Below are positions 9,285-19,802 of a stretch of 64,000 bases of DNA, in pieces. Under the pieces are notes generated by a model. The model saw nothing but the letters and a program-made list of their open reading frames with translations, was not told the origin of the DNA and did no database searches. Position 1 is the stretch's first letter. Every line of letters starts with the position of its first letter. A program made the position numbers and the translations under genes. Source of the stretch: Pseudomonas saliphila (GTDB taxonomy: Bacteria > Pseudomonadota > Gammaproteobacteria > Pseudomonadales > Pseudomonadaceae). The stretch covers positions 1 to 64,000 of the forward strand of contig NZ_VTVA01000004.1 in assembly GCF_008638345.1 (NCBI RefSeq), read 5' to 3'.

Positions 9285-12200
9285 CGCCGACATTCTTCAT
9301 CCGCCGTCCGGTATTCGCCTGGGTCATCGCGCTGGGTATTTTACTCGGCGGCATCCTCGCGCTGCGTGCGTTGCCGGTTGAACAGTATCCTTCCATTGCC
9401 CCGCCCCAGCTGAACATCAACGTGACCTATCCCGGTGCGGATGCCGGGGTATTGGAAACCAACGTCACCCAGGTCATTGAGGAGGAGCTGAACGGGGTCG
9501 AGGGCTATCTCTATATGGACTCGACCAGTCGCTCGAATGGCACGGCGTCCATTTCACTCACGTTGCAGGCCGGGACCGACATCGACGTCGCGCAGATGGA
9601 AGTGCAGAACATGCTCAGCCGTGTGGAACCGCGGTTGCCCGAAGAAGTGCGTCGCCAGGGTATCCGCGTTTATCAGGCCTCGTCGAGCTTTGCGCTGATC
9701 GTGGCGTTAGTGTCCAAGACTGGCACCCTGGGCAGTCTGGAGCTGGGCCATTTCGCCACCACCAATATCATCAGCGAACTGCGCCGGGTTCAGGGCGTCG
9801 GAGATATTCGCGAGTTCTATACACCCTATGCGATGCGCATCTGGCTGAACCCCGACCGCCTGGCGAACTTCGGCATCTCGGCCGCTGAGGTGATGGCCGC
9901 CGTGCGTGAACAGAACAGCCAGGCCGCCGGCGGCTCCCTTGGCGAGCCGCCGCTTAGCGAAAACATCGAGATCAATGCGCCCATCGAGACCCAGGGACGC
10001 TTCAGTAATCCCGATGAGTTCGCCGAGATTATCCTGCGTGCTGACCGTGACGGATCGGTGATTCGTCTCGGGGACGTCGCCCGGGTCGAACTGGGCGCGC
10101 AAAACTTTACTGCGCGCAGCGAGCTCAACGGGCAACCGGCTGCTGGTCTGGCGGTGCAGCTTGCACCCGGCGCCAACGCACTGGATACGGCTGAAGGCGT
10201 CAAGCAGCGCATGCGAGAGCTGGAAACCGGCTTCCCGGAGGACATCGCCTGGACCGTGCCCTTCGATTCAACGCCGTTCATTTCTGCTTCAATACGCCAG
10301 GTATTGAAGACCCTATTGCAAGCCATGGTACTAGTGGTGCTGGTGATGCTGCTGTTCCTGCAGAGCTGGCGCACCACGCTGATCCCGACCATCGTCATTC
10401 CGATCACGCTCATTGGCACCTGTCTGGGACTGTGGTTGCTGGGATTTTCCATCAATCTGCTAAGCCTGTTCGGACTGGTGCTGGCAATCGGCACCCTGGT
10501 GGACGACACCATCGTCGTGGTGGAAAACGTCAAGCGTTTGATGGATGAAGAAGGCTTGCCCCCCTACGAGGCCGCAGTCAAAGCCATGGGCCAGGTATCG
10601 GCGGCAATTATCGGCACCACGCTGGCGCTGATTGCGGTGTTCGTGCCGCTGGCTTTCTTCCCCGGCTCAACCGGCGGCATCTATCGGCAGTTCGCCGTTA
10701 CACTGTCGATCGCGGTAGCCATATCCACGCTGCTGGCCTTGACCCTGACCCCGGCACTCTGCGCCGCATTCCTCAAGCCCGCTGACGAGGAAAAAGACAA
10801 GCCAGGCTGGAGCAAACGCGTCTTCGCTCCGTTCAATCGCGGGATGTCATACATGACCGAGCGCTATAACCGCGGTGTCGGTTTTGTACTGGTTCACCCA
10901 ATGATATTTCTGCTGGGTTTTGTCGCGCTGCTGGCGGTGACTGCCCTGCTGTTTGTGCGCATGCCGACCGCCTTCCTGCCCGATGAGGATCAAGGCTCGG
11001 TGATGACCGTCATCCAGGCACCGCCGGGCGCGACGATTGAGCGCACGACCACAGCGGTCAAACAGGTTCAGGCATTTTACGACGACCAGCCGACCGTGGA
11101 AGACGTGGTCAGCGTGTTCGGTTTCAGCTTCTTCGGCCAGGGTCAGGCGCATGCCATGGCCTTCGTGCGGCTCAGCCCCTGGTCAGACAGACCGGATGAG
11201 GAGCAAAGCTCGCTCGCTCTGGTGCGCAAGGCCATGGGCGCCTTCTCACAAATCCAGCAGGCCCAGGTATTCGCCCTGAATCCGCCATCCATCCCGGCGC
11301 TGGGCGTTTCGGGTGGCTTTTCCCTGAAACTTGAAGACCGTGCTGGCAATGGCTCCAAGGCGCTGCTCGAAGCCCGCGATCAGCTATTGGGCCTGGCCAA
11401 CGGCAGTCAGATCCTGGAAGGCGTTCGTCCGGAAGGCGCCGATGAGGCGCCCAAGTTGCGGCTGGATATCGACCGGATCAAGGCCCGCGCACTGGGGCTG
11501 TCGATCAATGACGTCAATACCGCACTCGGCACGGCATTCGGCAGCGCCTATGCCAACGATTTCAATCTCGATGGCCGGGTATTGCAGGTACTGCTGCAGG
11601 CGGATTCGCGCTTTCGCATGACGCCTGAAGACGTGCTCGATCTCCAGGTGTTGAACAACGAAGGCGAAAACGTACCCTTCGGCGCCTTTTCCAATGCCAG
11701 CTGGACCCTCGGACCGATTCAGTTGCAGCGCTATAACGGCTATCCAGCCGTGTCGATATCAGGCGACGCCGCAGACGGTCATACCACCGGCGAGGCCATG
11801 GATGAGATGGCCCGGCTGATGGAGCAGTTGCCGGCCGGCTTTATTCATGAATGGTCTGGCGCGTCCTACGAAGAACAGCAGGCGTCGGGTCAGGTCGGCA
11901 TGCTGCTTGGGCTCTCGCTGCTGGTCGTGTTGATGGTGCTGGCGGCGCTGTATGAGAGCTGGACCATTCCTATTGCTGTGCTGCTGGTGGTGCCCTTTGG
12001 CGGACTGGGCGCGGTCCTGTTCGCCATGCTCAGGGACCTGCCCGCCAACGTGTACTTCAACGTCGGCCTGGTGACCATCATCGGCCTGTCGGCAAAAAAT
12101 GCCATTCTGATTGTCGAGTTCGCCATCGACGAGGAAGGTCGCGGCAAATCACTCCTCGATGCCGTGCGAAATGCCGTACGTTTACGCTTCCGTCCAGTAC

Positions 12201-12460
12201 TGATGACCTCACTGACCTTCATCCTTGGCATGCTGCCGCTGGTGCTATCCACTGGCGCCGGCGCCGCATCGCGCATCGCCGTGGGCACGGGCGTGATGGG
12301 CGGGATGATTGTTGCCACACTGCTCGGCCTGTTCTATATCCCGCTGTTTTACATGGCGGTTCGGCGCTGGTTGAGCCGCAAGGGTCCACCCGGCCCGAAG
12401 GACCACGCCGACAATCAGGACAGCGATGGCAGTGACAGGGGGCAGCCAGCGCATGAATAA
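9281..12460 (+). CDS. RND (HAE1) multidrug efflux pump, MexB/AcrB-like
   Basis: 1059 residues, normal for the family. It has an N-terminal helix, two large periplasmic loops and twelve membrane helices. The proton-relay residues are present: the paired Asp in GTLVDDTIVVVENVKR (helix 4) and Lys in GLSAKNAILIVEFA (helix 10). RND signature segments such as FIRRPVFAWVIAL and LPVEQYPSIAPP are clear. It exports drugs or other amphiphiles using the proton gradient. It overlaps the adaptor by 4 bases and the channel gene by 8. Substrate range cannot be predicted. Confidence 0.96.
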   Translation: MTPTFFIRRPVFAWVIALGILLGGILALRALPVEQYPSIAPPQLNINVTYPGADAGVLETNVTQVIEEELNGVEGYLYMDSTSRSNGTASISLTLQAGTDIDVAQMEVQNMLSRVEPRLPEEVRRQGIRVYQASSSFALIVALVSKTGTLGSLELGHFATTNIISELRRVQGVGDIREFYTPYAMRIWLNPDRLANFGISAAEVMAAVREQNSQAAGGSLGEPPLSENIEINAPIETQGRFSNPDEFAEIILRADRDGSVIRLGDVARVELGAQNFTARSELNGQPAAGLAVQLAPGANALDTAEGVKQRMRELETGFPEDIAWTVPFDSTPFISASIRQVLKTLLQAMVLVVLVMLLFLQSWRTTLIPTIVIPITLIGTCLGLWLLGFSINLLSLFGLVLAIGTLVDDTIVVVENVKRLMDEEGLPPYEAAVKAMGQVSAAIIGTTLALIAVFVPLAFFPGSTGGIYRQFAVTLSIAVAISTLLALTLTPALCAAFLKPADEEKDKPGWSKRVFAPFNRGMSYMTERYNRGVGFVLVHPMIFLLGFVALLAVTALLFVRMPTAFLPDEDQGSVMTVIQAPPGATIERTTTAVKQVQAFYDDQPTVEDVVSVFGFSFFGQGQAHAMAFVRLSPWSDRPDEEQSSLALVRKAMGAFSQIQQAQVFALNPPSIPALGVSGGFSLKLEDRAGNGSKALLEARDQLLGLANGSQILEGVRPEGADEAPKLRLDIDRIKARALGLSINDVNTALGTAFGSAYANDFNLDGRVLQVLLQADSRFRMTPEDVLDLQVLNNEGENVPFGAFSNASWTLGPIQLQRYNGYPAVSISGDAADGHTTGEAMDEMARLMEQLPAGFIHEWSGASYEEQQASGQVGMLLGLSLLVVLMVLAALYESWTIPIAVLLVVPFGGLGAVLFAMLRDLPANVYFNVGLVTIIGLSAKNAILIVEFAIDEEGRGKSLLDAVRNAVRLRFRPVLMTSLTFILGMLPLVLSTGAGAASRIAVGTGVMGGMIVATLLGLFYIPLFYMAVRRWLSRKGPPGPKDHADNQDSDGSDRGQPAHE

Positions 12461-13916
12461 AACCTGCTCTTTTCTGCTGATTGCGCTTACCGCCGGTTGT
12501 CAGCTGGCGCCCGAGCACGAACGACCCGAGCAGCCTACCGCAGCGCTTTATCCCAAGCTGTATGCGCCGGAACGTGGCGAAGCCACTGCCAGCGATATCG
12601 CCTGGCAGGCGTTTTTCAGAGACCCTCGGCTGCAACATCTGGTCAGCACCGCGCTGCAACACAACCGCAACTTGCGCGTGGCCATTGAGCGTATCGAGGA
12701 AGCGCGCGGGTTATATCGGGTGCAGGGCGCGAGCCGTTATCCCACCCTGGGCGTCAATGCTGAAGCGAGCCGAGGTCGCTTCCCTACAGGCGCGGGTACC
12801 GGGGGAATGCCAGTATCGCCCGGTGCAACAGCCGGGGCCGGCGATGGAGTCGTCGAACGCTACTCGCTGGGGCTGGGGGTTTCGGCATTCGAGCTGGATT
12901 TCTGGGGGCGAGTGCGCAACCTGACCGAAGCCGCCCGGGCGCAGTATCTGGGTACCATCGAGGCGCAGCGAGCATTCCGGCTGTCGTTGATTGCCGACGT
13001 GGCCTCGACCTATCTGACGTTGCTGGAAGCCGAGGAACGCATCAGACTTGCCGAGGCTACGGTAGACAGTCGCCAGGACGGGCTGCGTATTGCCAGAGTA
13101 CGTCTCGATGCGGGCATTACCTCTGCCCTGGACTGGAACCAGGCCCGCGCCCTGCTCACCCAGGCTGAAACAGAACTGGCGGGGCTGCGCCTCACCCAGG
13201 CGCAGCAGCGCAACTTCCTCACGCAATTGGTCGGTACTGAAATAGATCACACCTTGCCCGCACCGCTACCGCTGGCCCAACAGGTCAGCGCCACCACACT
13301 GCGCGCCGGCCTGCCCTCCGACCTGCTATATGTTCGGCCGGACATCATTGCCGCCGAGGAATCACTGCGCGCCGCACGCGCGAATATCGGCGTGGCACGC
13401 GCCGCGTTCTTCCCGCAGATATCGCTGACCGGCACCTTCGGCTACGCCTCCAACGAGCTGGATGGGCTGGTCGACAGCTCCAACGAAACCTGGAGCATCG
13501 GGCCGACCATCAGCCTGCCACTGTTTGATTTCGGCCGAAACCGCGGCAACCTCACTGTCGCCCAGGCGCGGGAGAACATCGCCGTCGCGGAATACGAAGA
13601 CAGCATCCAGACCGCCTTTCGCGAAGTGGCCAACGCACTCGCCGGACGCCGGTTTCTCGCAGAGCAGTTGATCGCGCAGGAGGAGAACGTGGAGGTGCTT
13701 CGGCGCATTGCCACCCTGGCAGAGGATCGCTATGCGGAGGGGGTGGTGAATTATTTGCAGGTCCTGGATGCGTCACGCAACCTGTTCCAGGCTGAACAGG
13801 CTTATGTGCAGATCCAGCGCGCGCAGGTGCAGAACCTGATCGAGCTCTACGTCGCGCTGGGGGGTGGATCGACGATGCCGAGACGCCTGCCGGAATACAC
13901 CAAGCCACAGCCTTAG
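12453..13916 (+). CDS. outer-membrane efflux channel, OprM/NodT family lipoprotein
   Basis: 487 residues from ATG 12453, inside the pump's last codons. The lipobox is LTAGC (Cys16). Two repeated TolC-type halves follow; the NodT-family features include the WQAFFRDPRLQHLVSTAL start, LGLGVSAFELDFWGRVR, the repeated DFGRNRGNLTVAQ, and LQVLDASRNLFQAEQAY near the end. It forms the trimeric exit duct of the pump encoded upstream. A small duplication-like helical register is seen in both halves, as normal for TolC proteins. Confidence 0.95.
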   Translation: MNKTCSFLLIALTAGCQLAPEHERPEQPTAALYPKLYAPERGEATASDIAWQAFFRDPRLQHLVSTALQHNRNLRVAIERIEEARGLYRVQGASRYPTLGVNAEASRGRFPTGAGTGGMPVSPGATAGAGDGVVERYSLGLGVSAFELDFWGRVRNLTEAARAQYLGTIEAQRAFRLSLIADVASTYLTLLEAEERIRLAEATVDSRQDGLRIARVRLDAGITSALDWNQARALLTQAETELAGLRLTQAQQRNFLTQLVGTEIDHTLPAPLPLAQQVSATTLRAGLPSDLLYVRPDIIAAEESLRAARANIGVARAAFFPQISLTGTFGYASNELDGLVDSSNETWSIGPTISLPLFDFGRNRGNLTVAQARENIAVAEYEDSIQTAFREVANALAGRRFLAEQLIAQEENVEVLRRIATLAEDRYAEGVVNYLQVLDASRNLFQAEQAYVQIQRAQVQNLIELYVALGGGSTMPRRLPEYTKPQP

Positions 13917-13944
13917 CGCAGGCGCGCAACACTCCCAGGGATCT

Positions 13945-14871
13945 TTAATCTCCGATGATTAGCAGCGGGTTATAACCGCTGGGCGAATATCTGCCTTCCT
14001 CTGCCAGCATAACGTCCAGCGCCAGACTGGCCAGGTTGTCTGCGACGGGGTCAGCGCGGCCATGTGACTCGCGCAGCGCCACTTTCAGGTAATGATCGCA
14101 CCGGCTGCAGGCTTCGGCCTGAATCGGCAAAAACGGCTTGCCTTTTTCATCGTCCAGCCCGAGATAGGTGAGTTTGCCGCCCTCCCCGCATACGCTGCAT
14201 TTCACCCGTTCAAGATGCCATTCGGTCGCGCACAGACTGCAGTGCAGGTAGCGCACACCGCTGCGGTACTGTTCGCCATGGATGACACTGGCTACCGGTG
14301 GGCAACCGCAGGTCGGGCACAGCGCTTCAGATTCAACGGCGGGTTTATCGGGTGCACGCGGTAACGCCTGTGCCAGACGCACCCAGGTCACCTGCAGCGC
14401 GGCCGCCACCAGAGGCATTAGCGGCCGATTCTCACGCGAACCGGAACGCGCTTCGAGCACGTCTACCGCTATCGCATCGAGCTCTTCAGAGGTTTTGCGC
14501 CGCAGCGCTTCGAGCAGCGGCCGTTGACGCTGGCCTACATGAAATTCAACGTTCTCAAGCAACGCGCTCAAGTCGCTTTGCCAACAGACGTCACGCAGCA
14601 GCGCCTGATAACCGAGTGGCGGCATACCATGCGCCAAGGCCTCATCAAAGGCGCCGGGCGCCGGGCGCCAGCCCGGCTCCTGTTCGGACAGTACCTGATG
14701 CTGGGCCTGGACAAGGCGGGCCATGAATGCCAGAAACTCATCCAGTGCCGGCACCTGGACCACCAGCTCACGCAGCCGCGTGGCGCGCTTCTGGAACAGG
14801 TCCGCGCCGGGTAGCGTGACCTTGGGCGGGTCCATGATGCCGGAGGGTGCATTTCCGTATGTGTGATTCAC
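13945..14871 (-). CDS. fdhE: FdhE, formate dehydrogenase accessory protein
   Basis: 308 residues. The C-terminal half carries four CxxC motifs (CPTCG, CSLC, CSVCG, CSRC) as in FdhE, a rubredoxin-like iron protein that binds the catalytic subunit during maturation. It is the last gene of the fdn unit. GTG 14871 overlaps the fdnI stop by one base (TAGTG). In Pseudomonas selA and selB usually follow fdhE, but here a convergent efflux operon follows. Confidence 0.93.
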   Translation of the reverse strand: MNHTYGNAPSGIMDPPKVTLPGADLFQKRATRLRELVVQVPALDEFLAFMARLVQAQHQVLSEQEPGWRPAPGAFDEALAHGMPPLGYQALLRDVCWQSDLSALLENVEFHVGQRQRPLLEALRRKTSEELDAIAVDVLEARSGSRENRPLMPLVAAALQVTWVRLAQALPRAPDKPAVESEALCPTCGCPPVASVIHGEQYRSGVRYLHCSLCATEWHLERVKCSVCGEGGKLTYLGLDDEKGKPFLPIQAEACSRCDHYLKVALRESHGRADPVADNLASLALDVMLAEEGRYSPSGYNPLLIIGD

Positions 14872-15575
14872 TACAGCTCCTTCGGTCGGTCGGTCGGGGT
14901 AACGGTTCGGGTGCGCAGACGGTCTTCCCGATCAACATGATCCCGGTCATTCACCACCTCGTCATACCACAGTTTATGGTGATGCCGAGCCCAGGCATGG
15001 CTGACGCGCCCCCGGGTCATGGCGCGGACCGAGCCCTTGACCCAGATAGCCGAGTACACGTGAATCACCAGCGTGAGAATGGCCACAAAGGCTGCCAGGG
15101 CATGAATCATTGCCGCCCAGCGCAGGGCCCAGATCGGCATGCCGTCGGCAATCCACGGACGCCAGAGCACCACACCCGAGATCAGCAGAATCGGCACCGT
15201 CAGCAGAAAGATCCAGTACACCAGTTTCTGCCCGGCGTTGTTCTTGCCCACCGGGGGCAAGCGGTCATCTCGATTGTTGAGCATATCGGGCATCTGTTTG
15301 ATCCACTGCCGATCATGCCGTCGAAACAGGTTCGAGGTGAAGAATCGCACCGCCTGAATCAGAAAGAACAGGGTCATGAACACGCCGATGTAGGGATGCA
15401 CAATTCGCGTCGGCTCGGGACCACCGAACAGCGCTGTGAACCCGAAAAACGCCGGATAGAACAGCGCCAACCCGCTCAGGGTGAGCAACACAAAGCAGAT
15501 CGCGACGAGCCAGTGGTTGGTGCGTGACCACCAACCGTAGCGCAGAATGCCTCTCTTGACGTTGGAATGGCTCAT
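14871..15575 (-). CDS. fdnI: formate dehydrogenase-N gamma subunit, cytochrome b556
   Basis: 234 residues with four membrane helices and family motifs [52 protein letters not shown] and [12 protein letters not shown]. The His residues in the helices would bind two b hemes that pass electrons from the FeS subunit to quinone. The start overlaps the fdnH stop by 4 bases (ATGA). The C-terminus ends in a Thr/Arg-rich cytoplasmic tail. Confidence 0.95.
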   Translation of the reverse strand: MSHSNVKRGILRYGWWSRTNHWLVAICFVLLTLSGLALFYPAFFGFTALFGGPEPTRIVHPYIGVFMTLFFLIQAVRFFTSNLFRRHDRQWIKQMPDMLNNRDDRLPPVGKNNAGQKLVYWIFLLTVPILLISGVVLWRPWIADGMPIWALRWAAMIHALAAFVAILTLVIHVYSAIWVKGSVRAMTRGRVSHAWARHHHKLWYDEVVNDRDHVDREDRLRTRTVTPTDRPKEL

Positions 15576-16507
15576 GGCCGATCCTCCTCACGACGATCCA
15601 GTTCTTCATCTGCTGCATCTGGATCCAGATGCGGATCATCCTCGGGCTCTTCCTTGGGTCCCTTGATCATGTAATGGAAGAAGCCTGCCAGCACCGAAGC
15701 CCCCAGCAGGGCTGACATGATCGGCTTGGTTACGCCTTTCCAGACTTCAACCGTGGGGCTGATATGCGGATCATTGGGCAGGCCGCTGTATATCTCTGGC
15801 TTGTCGGCATGCTGCAGCACATACACCACATGGGTGCCGCCGACCCCGGGCGGATCATAGATGCCGGCATTCGGGTAGCCACGCCCCTGCAGATGCTCAA
15901 CCCGCCCAGCGCCATAGTCGAGCATGTCTTCCTTGGTGCCGAACATGATCGCCGAGGTTGGGCAGCTCTTCACGCAGGCGGGCTCCAGTCCGTTGAACAC
16001 CCGATCCGAACACAGCGTGCACTTGTACGCCTTGTTGTCCTTCTTGGAGATTCGGGGAATATCGAAGGGACAGCCAGCGACGCAGTACCCACAACCGATG
16101 CAGTGCTCGGAATTGAAATCCACAATACCGTTGGCGTACTGCACGATGGCACCGGGCGCTGGGCAGGCCTTGAGACAGCCCGGCTCAGCGCAATGCATGC
16201 AGTTATCCTTGCGGATCAGCCATTCCAGCGTGCCCTGCTCGTTCTCGTACTCCGAAAAGCGCATCACCTCAAAGGATTCAGGGGACAGATCCTGCGGGTT
16301 GTTGTAAGTCCCGTCGCACTCGCCTACCTCGTCGCGCAGATCATTCCACTCCGAGCAGGCTACCTGGCAGGCCTTGCAGCCGATACACACCGACACGTCG
16401 ATCAGCTTGGTGACCTTCTCCACGCCACCCTGGCGCACTTGCGGAGAAGGCACTGTCGTCGCCGAGCGCGCGATGACGTTCTGCAGGTTTATTTGATCAC
16501 CTCGCAT
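15572..16507 (-). CDS. fdnH: formate dehydrogenase-N beta subunit (4Fe-4S)
   Basis: 311 residues with four ferredoxin-type Cys clusters ([49 protein letters not shown]...CVKSCP), which bind four [4Fe-4S] centres in the electron wire. One C-terminal membrane helix ([20 protein letters not shown]) anchors it, followed by an acidic tail ([20 protein letters not shown]) longer than usual for this subunit. It lies 12 bases after the fdnG stop and overlaps fdnI. Confidence 0.96.
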   Translation of the reverse strand: MRGDQINLQNVIARSATTVPSPQVRQGGVEKVTKLIDVSVCIGCKACQVACSEWNDLRDEVGECDGTYNNPQDLSPESFEVMRFSEYENEQGTLEWLIRKDNCMHCAEPGCLKACPAPGAIVQYANGIVDFNSEHCIGCGYCVAGCPFDIPRISKKDNKAYKCTLCSDRVFNGLEPACVKSCPTSAIMFGTKEDMLDYGAGRVEHLQGRGYPNAGIYDPPGVGGTHVVYVLQHADKPEIYSGLPNDPHISPTVEVWKGVTKPIMSALLGASVLAGFFHYMIKGPKEEPEDDPHLDPDAADEELDRREEDRP

Positions 16508-16519
16508 GCGGCAACTCCT

Positions 16520-19500
16520 CTATAGCTTCTCGACGTTCACCAGGAACGACTTGAATTCCGGCGTTTGTGTATTGCCGTCACCGACGAAGGGCGTCAAGGT
16601 ATTGGTCAGATGCGCCCGTTTGGTAACACCCTTGAAGCCCCAGTGAATCGGGATGCCAATGTGGTGCACCGTTTTGCCGTCCACCTGCATGGGCTTCATC
16701 CGCTTGGTCACCACCGCCACCGCATGGATATAGCCGCGCTTGGAGCTGACCCGCACCTTTTCACCAATCCCGATGCCCAACTCCTCGGCAAGCTCCTCGC
16801 TGATCTCGACAAACTTCTCGGGCTGAGAGATAGCGTTCAGGCGCGAATGCATGGTCCAGTAGTGGAAATGCTCGGTCAGACGATAAGTAGTCGCCGCATA
16901 GGGGAAATCCACGTTATTGCCGAAACTCTCCCAATCCTGATCAAACACCCGGGCAATCGGATTGCTCATCGCCCGGGCATTGTTCGGACTCATCGGGTTG
17001 CGGTTGATCGGCGATTCCATGGGCTCGTAATGCTCGGGGAACGGCCCTTCGTTCAGCCATTCCCCAGCAAAGAAATGCCCACCTCCCGATTGCGTCATGA
17101 TGAAGGGGCCTACGCCCGCTGAGGGCGGCGATGCAAGCGGAAAGTCTGGTACATCCGCACCCACCCAACGCTCGCCATTCCACCAGATGAAGGCCTTGTT
17201 CGCCGCCCACGGCGTACCGTCTGGTCGCGCTGAGGCGCGGTTGTACAGCAGCCGCCGGTTCATCGGCCAGGCCCATGCCCAACCCAGGGTATTGCCGGTG
17301 TCATAGGGATCGGAATTATCCCGACGCGCCATCATGTTGCCTTCCTGCGGCCAGGCGCCGGAGTAGATCCAGCAGCCGCAGGCGGTAGTGCCGTCCGCAC
17401 GCAACTCGCTGAAGTCCTTCAACTGTTGGCCCTTGGGACGAATCACATTGCCCTGCTGATCGCGAACGTCCTCCAGGGATCTGCCGTTGTACTCCCGTGC
17501 CAGCTCCTCGGCTGTCGGTGCGGCCGGATTCTTGTAATCCCAGCTCATGTTGAGGATCGGATCCGGGAAAGCGCCACCCTCCTCCAGATACAGCTTCTTC
17601 AACCGCAACATCAGTGCACCCATGATCGTGGTGTCGGTCATGGATTCGCCCGGCCCCGGTGCGGATTTGAAGTGCCATTGCAGCCAGCGCGAGCTGTTGG
17701 TGATCGAGCCATCGTCTTCGGCGAAACAGGTGGTCGGCAGACGGAACACTTCGGTGCCGATCTGCGAAGGGTCTACATCGTGGTATTCACCGAAGTTCTT
17801 CCAGAACTCACCGGTCTCGACCGTCAACGGATCCATGATCACGAAGTACTTGAGCTTGGACAGCCCCTCGACCACCTTGCGCTTGTCAGGGAAGGCCGCA
17901 AGGATATTGAAGCCCTGGCAGAAGGCGCCGGTGCCCTTGCCCAGTGTCATGTCATTGATCGCGTAGAGGATGTCGTAGGTTGGTTCGGACAGTTTCGGCA
18001 GCCAGTCATAGCACCAGCTGTTCTCGGCTGTGGCGACATCGCCGTACCAGTCCTTCATCAGGCTGACAAAAAACGCCTCGTAGTTCTTCCAGTACGACAC
18101 CTCACCTTCAATCAACGGCTGCTTGATCCGCGTCTCCAGGTAGGCCCCATAGTCCTGCAGATCGGCCGACGGCAGGTTCATATAGCCCGGCAGCAGATTC
18201 GACAACAGTCCAATATCGGTCAGGCCCTGGATATTGGAATGTCCGCGCAGTGCGTTCACCCCGCCACCGGGCATGCCCATGTTGCCCAACAGCAATTGCA
18301 CCATGGCCCCACAACGGATCATCTGCGAGCCGACAGTGTGCTGCGTCCAGCCCAGCGCATAGAGGATCGTCAGGGTTTTATCCGGGGCGGCGGTCTGCGC
18401 CATCAGCTCCCACAACTGGAGCACCAGCTTGCTGTTCATGCCACAGATGTTTTCCACCTGGGCAATGGTGTAGCGACTGTAATGCTGACGCATCAGCTGG
18501 AACACGCAGCGTGGATGCTGCAACGTCGGATCGGTTCGAGCGAAACCCTGCTCGTCCATCTCAAAGTTCCAGGTTCCCCGGTCGTACACACGACGCTGCT
18601 CGTTGTAGCCGGTGAACAGGCCTTCCTCAAAGCCGAAACCTTCCTGGACGATCAGACTGGCATCGGTGTATTCGCGCACATACTCCTGCGCATACAGGTT
18701 GTTTTCAATCAGGTAACTGATGAAGCCACCGAGGAAGACGATGTCCGTCCCGGTTCGAATGTACGCATGGTAATCCGCCACCGCCGTGGTGCGGTTATAG
18801 CGCGGATCAATCGAGATCAGTATCGCGTTGTTTTGCGTCTTGGCCTGCATGACCCAGCGGAAGCCCACCGGATGCGCTTCGGCAGAATTACCGCCCATGG
18901 ACAGGATGACATCAGCATTGCGGATATCGACCCAGTGGTTCGTCATGGCACCGCGACCAAATGTTGGGGCAAGACCTGCCACCGTTGGTCCGTGTCAAAC
19001 GCGCGCCTGGTTATCCAGCTTGAGAATGCCGAGTGCCCGGGTGATCTTCTGCGTGATGTAGGCGGTTTCGTTGGTCGTCGCCGAAGCGGCCACCATGGAC
19101 GTCGTCATCCAGCGATTGACCAGCCGACCCTGCTCGTCATGGGTCTCGAAATTCGCGTCCCGATCATCCTTCATAAGTCGAGCGATGCGGTCCAATGCCT
19201 CGTCCCAGCTGATGCGCTTCCACTCGTTGGTGAAGGGATCGCGCACCTCGGGATACTTGACCCGGGATTCACTGTTGATGAAATCGAGCACCCCTGCGCC
19301 CCGCGGACACAGCGAACCGCGACTGACCGGATGATCCGGGTCGCCTTCGACGTGGTAGATGTGGTCGATTACGTTGATAGCTCCGTCACCGCGGGCATAC
19401 AGCAACATGCCGCAACCCACCGAACAGTAGGTACAGATATTACGTGAGACCTTGGAACCGGAAAGTTTGAAATGGCGGACAGACGCGACGGCTTCATCCG

Positions 19501-19588
19501 GGGCAAACCCCATCATCGCCATACTCGATGCGCCCAGCCCCGCTGCCCCTAGCTTCAGAAAGGATCGTCTGGATACGTTCACGGACAC
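16520..19588 (-). CDS. fdnG: formate dehydrogenase-N alpha subunit, selenoprotein (Sec198)
   Basis: 1022 residues when the in-frame TGA at 18995-18997 is read as selenocysteine. The context NQARV-U-HGPTVAGLAPTFGRG matches E. coli FdnG, where U196 binds Mo. A Tat signal (SRRSFLKLG) and the N-terminal 4Fe-4S motif CTYCSVGC follow. The molybdopterin-dinucleotide domain is at the C-terminus. I chose GTG 19588 because AAGGAG lies six bases before it; an ATG at 19624 would extend it by 12 residues. It oxidises formate in the periplasm. It follows tRNA-Sec and precedes fdnH. A pipeline that stops at TGA would split it in two. Confidence 0.96.
18955..18997 (-). promoter_or_regulatory. bacterial SECIS hairpin after the fdnG UGA
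   Basis: Directly after the UGA the mRNA contains GGCA-GGUCU-UGCC (18980 to 18968), a four-base-pair apical stem with a GGUCU loop, like the SelB-binding loop of E. coli fdhF and fdnG. It tells SelB to deliver Sec-tRNA here. The lower stem was not folded by computation. Confidence 0.8.
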
Positions 19589-19697
19589 GGATATCTCCTT
19601 AATACCTGTGAAATAGCCATCCATCGAGCGTTCTCGATTGACCGAATCCGCTCAAATTGTTGACTTCGCCGCCTAGGCTTGGTTCCGCTGCAGGAAA

Positions 19698-19793
19698 TGG
19701 CGGAAGGCAGTGAGAGTCGAACTCACCCGGGAACGGCTGCCGCCCCCAACCGGGTTTGAAGCCCGGCCGCGCCACCGGACACGAATGCCTTCC
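19698..19793 (-). tRNA. selC: tRNA-Sec (anticodon UCA)
   Basis: 96 bases including an encoded CCA. The acceptor arms GGAAGGCA and TGCCTTCC pair over 8 bp. A long D arm and an extra-long variable arm (GCGGC...) are typical of selC. The anticodon TCA is complementary to 19757-19759 within CTTCAAA, and the T loop is GTTCGACTC. It lies 10 bases after the selB stop and about 110 before fdnG, all on the same strand, so it is probably processed from the selB-fdn transcript. Confidence 0.95.
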
Positions 19794-19802
19794 AAGTGAC
19801 TG

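Noticed and set aside
18983-18997. Stop codon splitting fdnG into two genes, suggesting a pseudogene
   Set aside because: The TGA lies at the exact selenocysteine site of the family, a SECIS hairpin follows, and selB and tRNA-Sec lie upstream.
17426-19447. Long open frame (673 codons) on the plus strand antisense to fdnG
   Set aside because: It mirrors the strong GC codon bias of fdnG, has no recognisable motif, and the fdnG frame has clear domains, Tat signal and SECIS.
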